DNA from: Dissulfuribacter thermophilus
GTDB lineage: Bacteria > Desulfobacterota > Dissulfuribacteria > Dissulfuribacterales > Dissulfuribacteraceae
Direction: 5' to 3'
NCBI RefSeq assembly: GCF_001687335.1
Contig: NZ_MAGO01000006.1
Span: forward strand, 62,001-126,000
Length of the DNA: 64,000 bases
The notes under the pieces are model-generated. The model did no database searches, was not told the origin of the DNA, and worked only from the letters and a program-made list of their open reading frames with translations. This document shows, piece after piece, positions 63,521 to 64,000 of the stretch. Positions within the stretch are counted from its first letter, which is position 1. Each line of letters starts with the position of its first letter. Both the position numbers and the translations under genes were made by a program.

Positions 63521-64000
63521 ATGCCCATAATAAAAGAGATTACTATAGAGCCAAACTTGCCTTCAAAACTCCTTCCGCTCTTGGACATAGCATATAATCT
63601 CTGGTGGACTTGGACTCCAGACGCCATCTACCTCTTTGAAGATATGGACAGGGAGTGCTGGGAAAGAGTAAACCACAATCCAGTGGCACTTCTTGGCACA
63701 ATAGAACAGCCAAGACTTGAGGAACTTTCCAGTGACGAAGTCTTTTTGGCCCGGATGGAGGCTGTAAAATCTGAACTCGATAGATACCTCGCCTCCAAGA
63801 CCTGGTACCATAAGGTCAAACAAAATGAGGGACTCATCGCCTACTTTTCTGCAGAGTTCGGGCTGCATGAATCCCTGCCTCTTTATTCAGGTGGCCTCGG
63901 TATACTTGCAGGAGATCACATGAAATCAGCAAGTGATTTGGGTTTGCCATTGGTAGGTGTAGGGCTCCTCTATAAACACGGATATCTCACCCAATACCTA
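63521..64000 (+). CDS. glgP: Alpha-glucan phosphorylase, 5' part only
   Basis: The first 160 codons of a glycogen/maltodextrin phosphorylase, cut by the right edge. The N-terminal DUF3417-type start (LLPLLDIAYNLWWTWTPDA) and AYFSAEFGLHESLPLYSGG followed by GILAGDHMKSASDLGLPLVG are the bacterial alpha-glucan phosphorylase type, which releases glucose-1-phosphate. AAAGGA precedes the ATG at 8 nt. It follows clpA by 100 bp, a gap that contains a TCCCAGAT/ATCTGGGA inverted pair. Confidence 0.92.
   Translation, partial: MPIIKEITIEPNLPSKLLPLLDIAYNLWWTWTPDAIYLFEDMDRECWERVNHNPVALLGTIEQPRLEELSSDEVFLARMEAVKSELDRYLASKTWYHKVKQNEGLIAYFSAEFGLHESLPLYSGGLGILAGDHMKSASDLGLPLVGVGLLYKHGYLTQYL

Overview
The window reads as chromosome from a Gram-negative, anaerobic, probably autotrophic Desulfobacterota (former Deltaproteobacteria). 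It looks most like a thermophilic sulfur-disproportionating or sulfate-reducing lineage such as Dissulfuribacter; that placement is inference from gene content, not from a search. Pointers are a RACo-type corrinoid activator (usual with the Wood-Ljungdahl pathway), an AhbD-like heme synthase, a DUF39 homocysteine-synthesis protein, LarB/LarE-type genes, a FlgM gene with its DVU0524-type partner, an outer-membrane porin and an A+T-rich composition. No phage, insertion sequence or CRISPR array is visible.

Layout. 1-9578 (minus strand) is a nitrogen-assimilation cluster, in transcription order amt, glnK-like PII, TorF-type porin, amtB, amtB, glnB, glnD, glnA (cut by the window edge). 10195-13432 (plus) is a tight three-gene unit: radical SAM-TPR protein, small membrane protein, orphan histidine kinase. 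13410-17506 holds gph, an AIM24-family gene, tRNA-Pro and a three-gene SAM unit: a SpeD homologue without its pyruvoyl serine, a variant SpeE and a SAM hydrolase. 17531-24784 (minus) holds dciA-like and phosphohexomutase genes and a heme operon lysR-ahbD-hemE-hemH-hemG. 24953-27193 (minus) holds the RACo gene and tRNA-Glu. 27432-32438 (plus) is methionine and cysteine synthesis (metY, metX, metW, cysE, cysK). 32513-36347 is a TPP riboswitch followed by thiFSGHE. 36348-37271 is gene-free and repeat-rich. 37272-43157 is an AddAB-type recombination nuclease with the AddA nuclease domain in a separate overlapping frame. 43189-50907 carries speE, uvrC, ptsH, ptsI, hemW, a YkgJ-type gene and rnhA. 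50859-54986 carries menG/ubiE, larB, a tiny basic protein, a CBS-ACT protein, DUF39 and a short LarE-like protein. 55083-56328 is hup and flgM. 56567-59853 (minus) is mrp, a PAS kinase and a kinase-like partner. 59968-64000 is tlyA, clpS, clpA and the start of glgP.

How it works together. The first 10 kb is a complete ammonium sensing and uptake module: three channels, two PII proteins (only one with the uridylylation tyrosine), the PII-modifying enzyme and glutamine synthetase. The sulfur section makes O-acetylhomoserine, homocysteine, O-acetylserine and cysteine, and feeds the thiazole branch of thiamine synthesis. A second possible homocysteine route (DUF39) lies at 53219. The heme operon has the steps from uroporphyrinogen onward but ends in an AhbD-like enzyme, which suggests a mixed pathway.

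Most notable observations: a SpeD-like protein lacking the autoprocessing serine, in an operon with a variant SpeE and a SAM hydrolase; a dnaX-type slippery heptamer positioned to fuse the split AddA; a dispersed 53-bp heptad-rich repeat that encodes the ends of several proteins; repeated TACA-N4-TGTA sites upstream of two ammonium-channel transcription units; and a heme operon mixing enzymes of different pathways.
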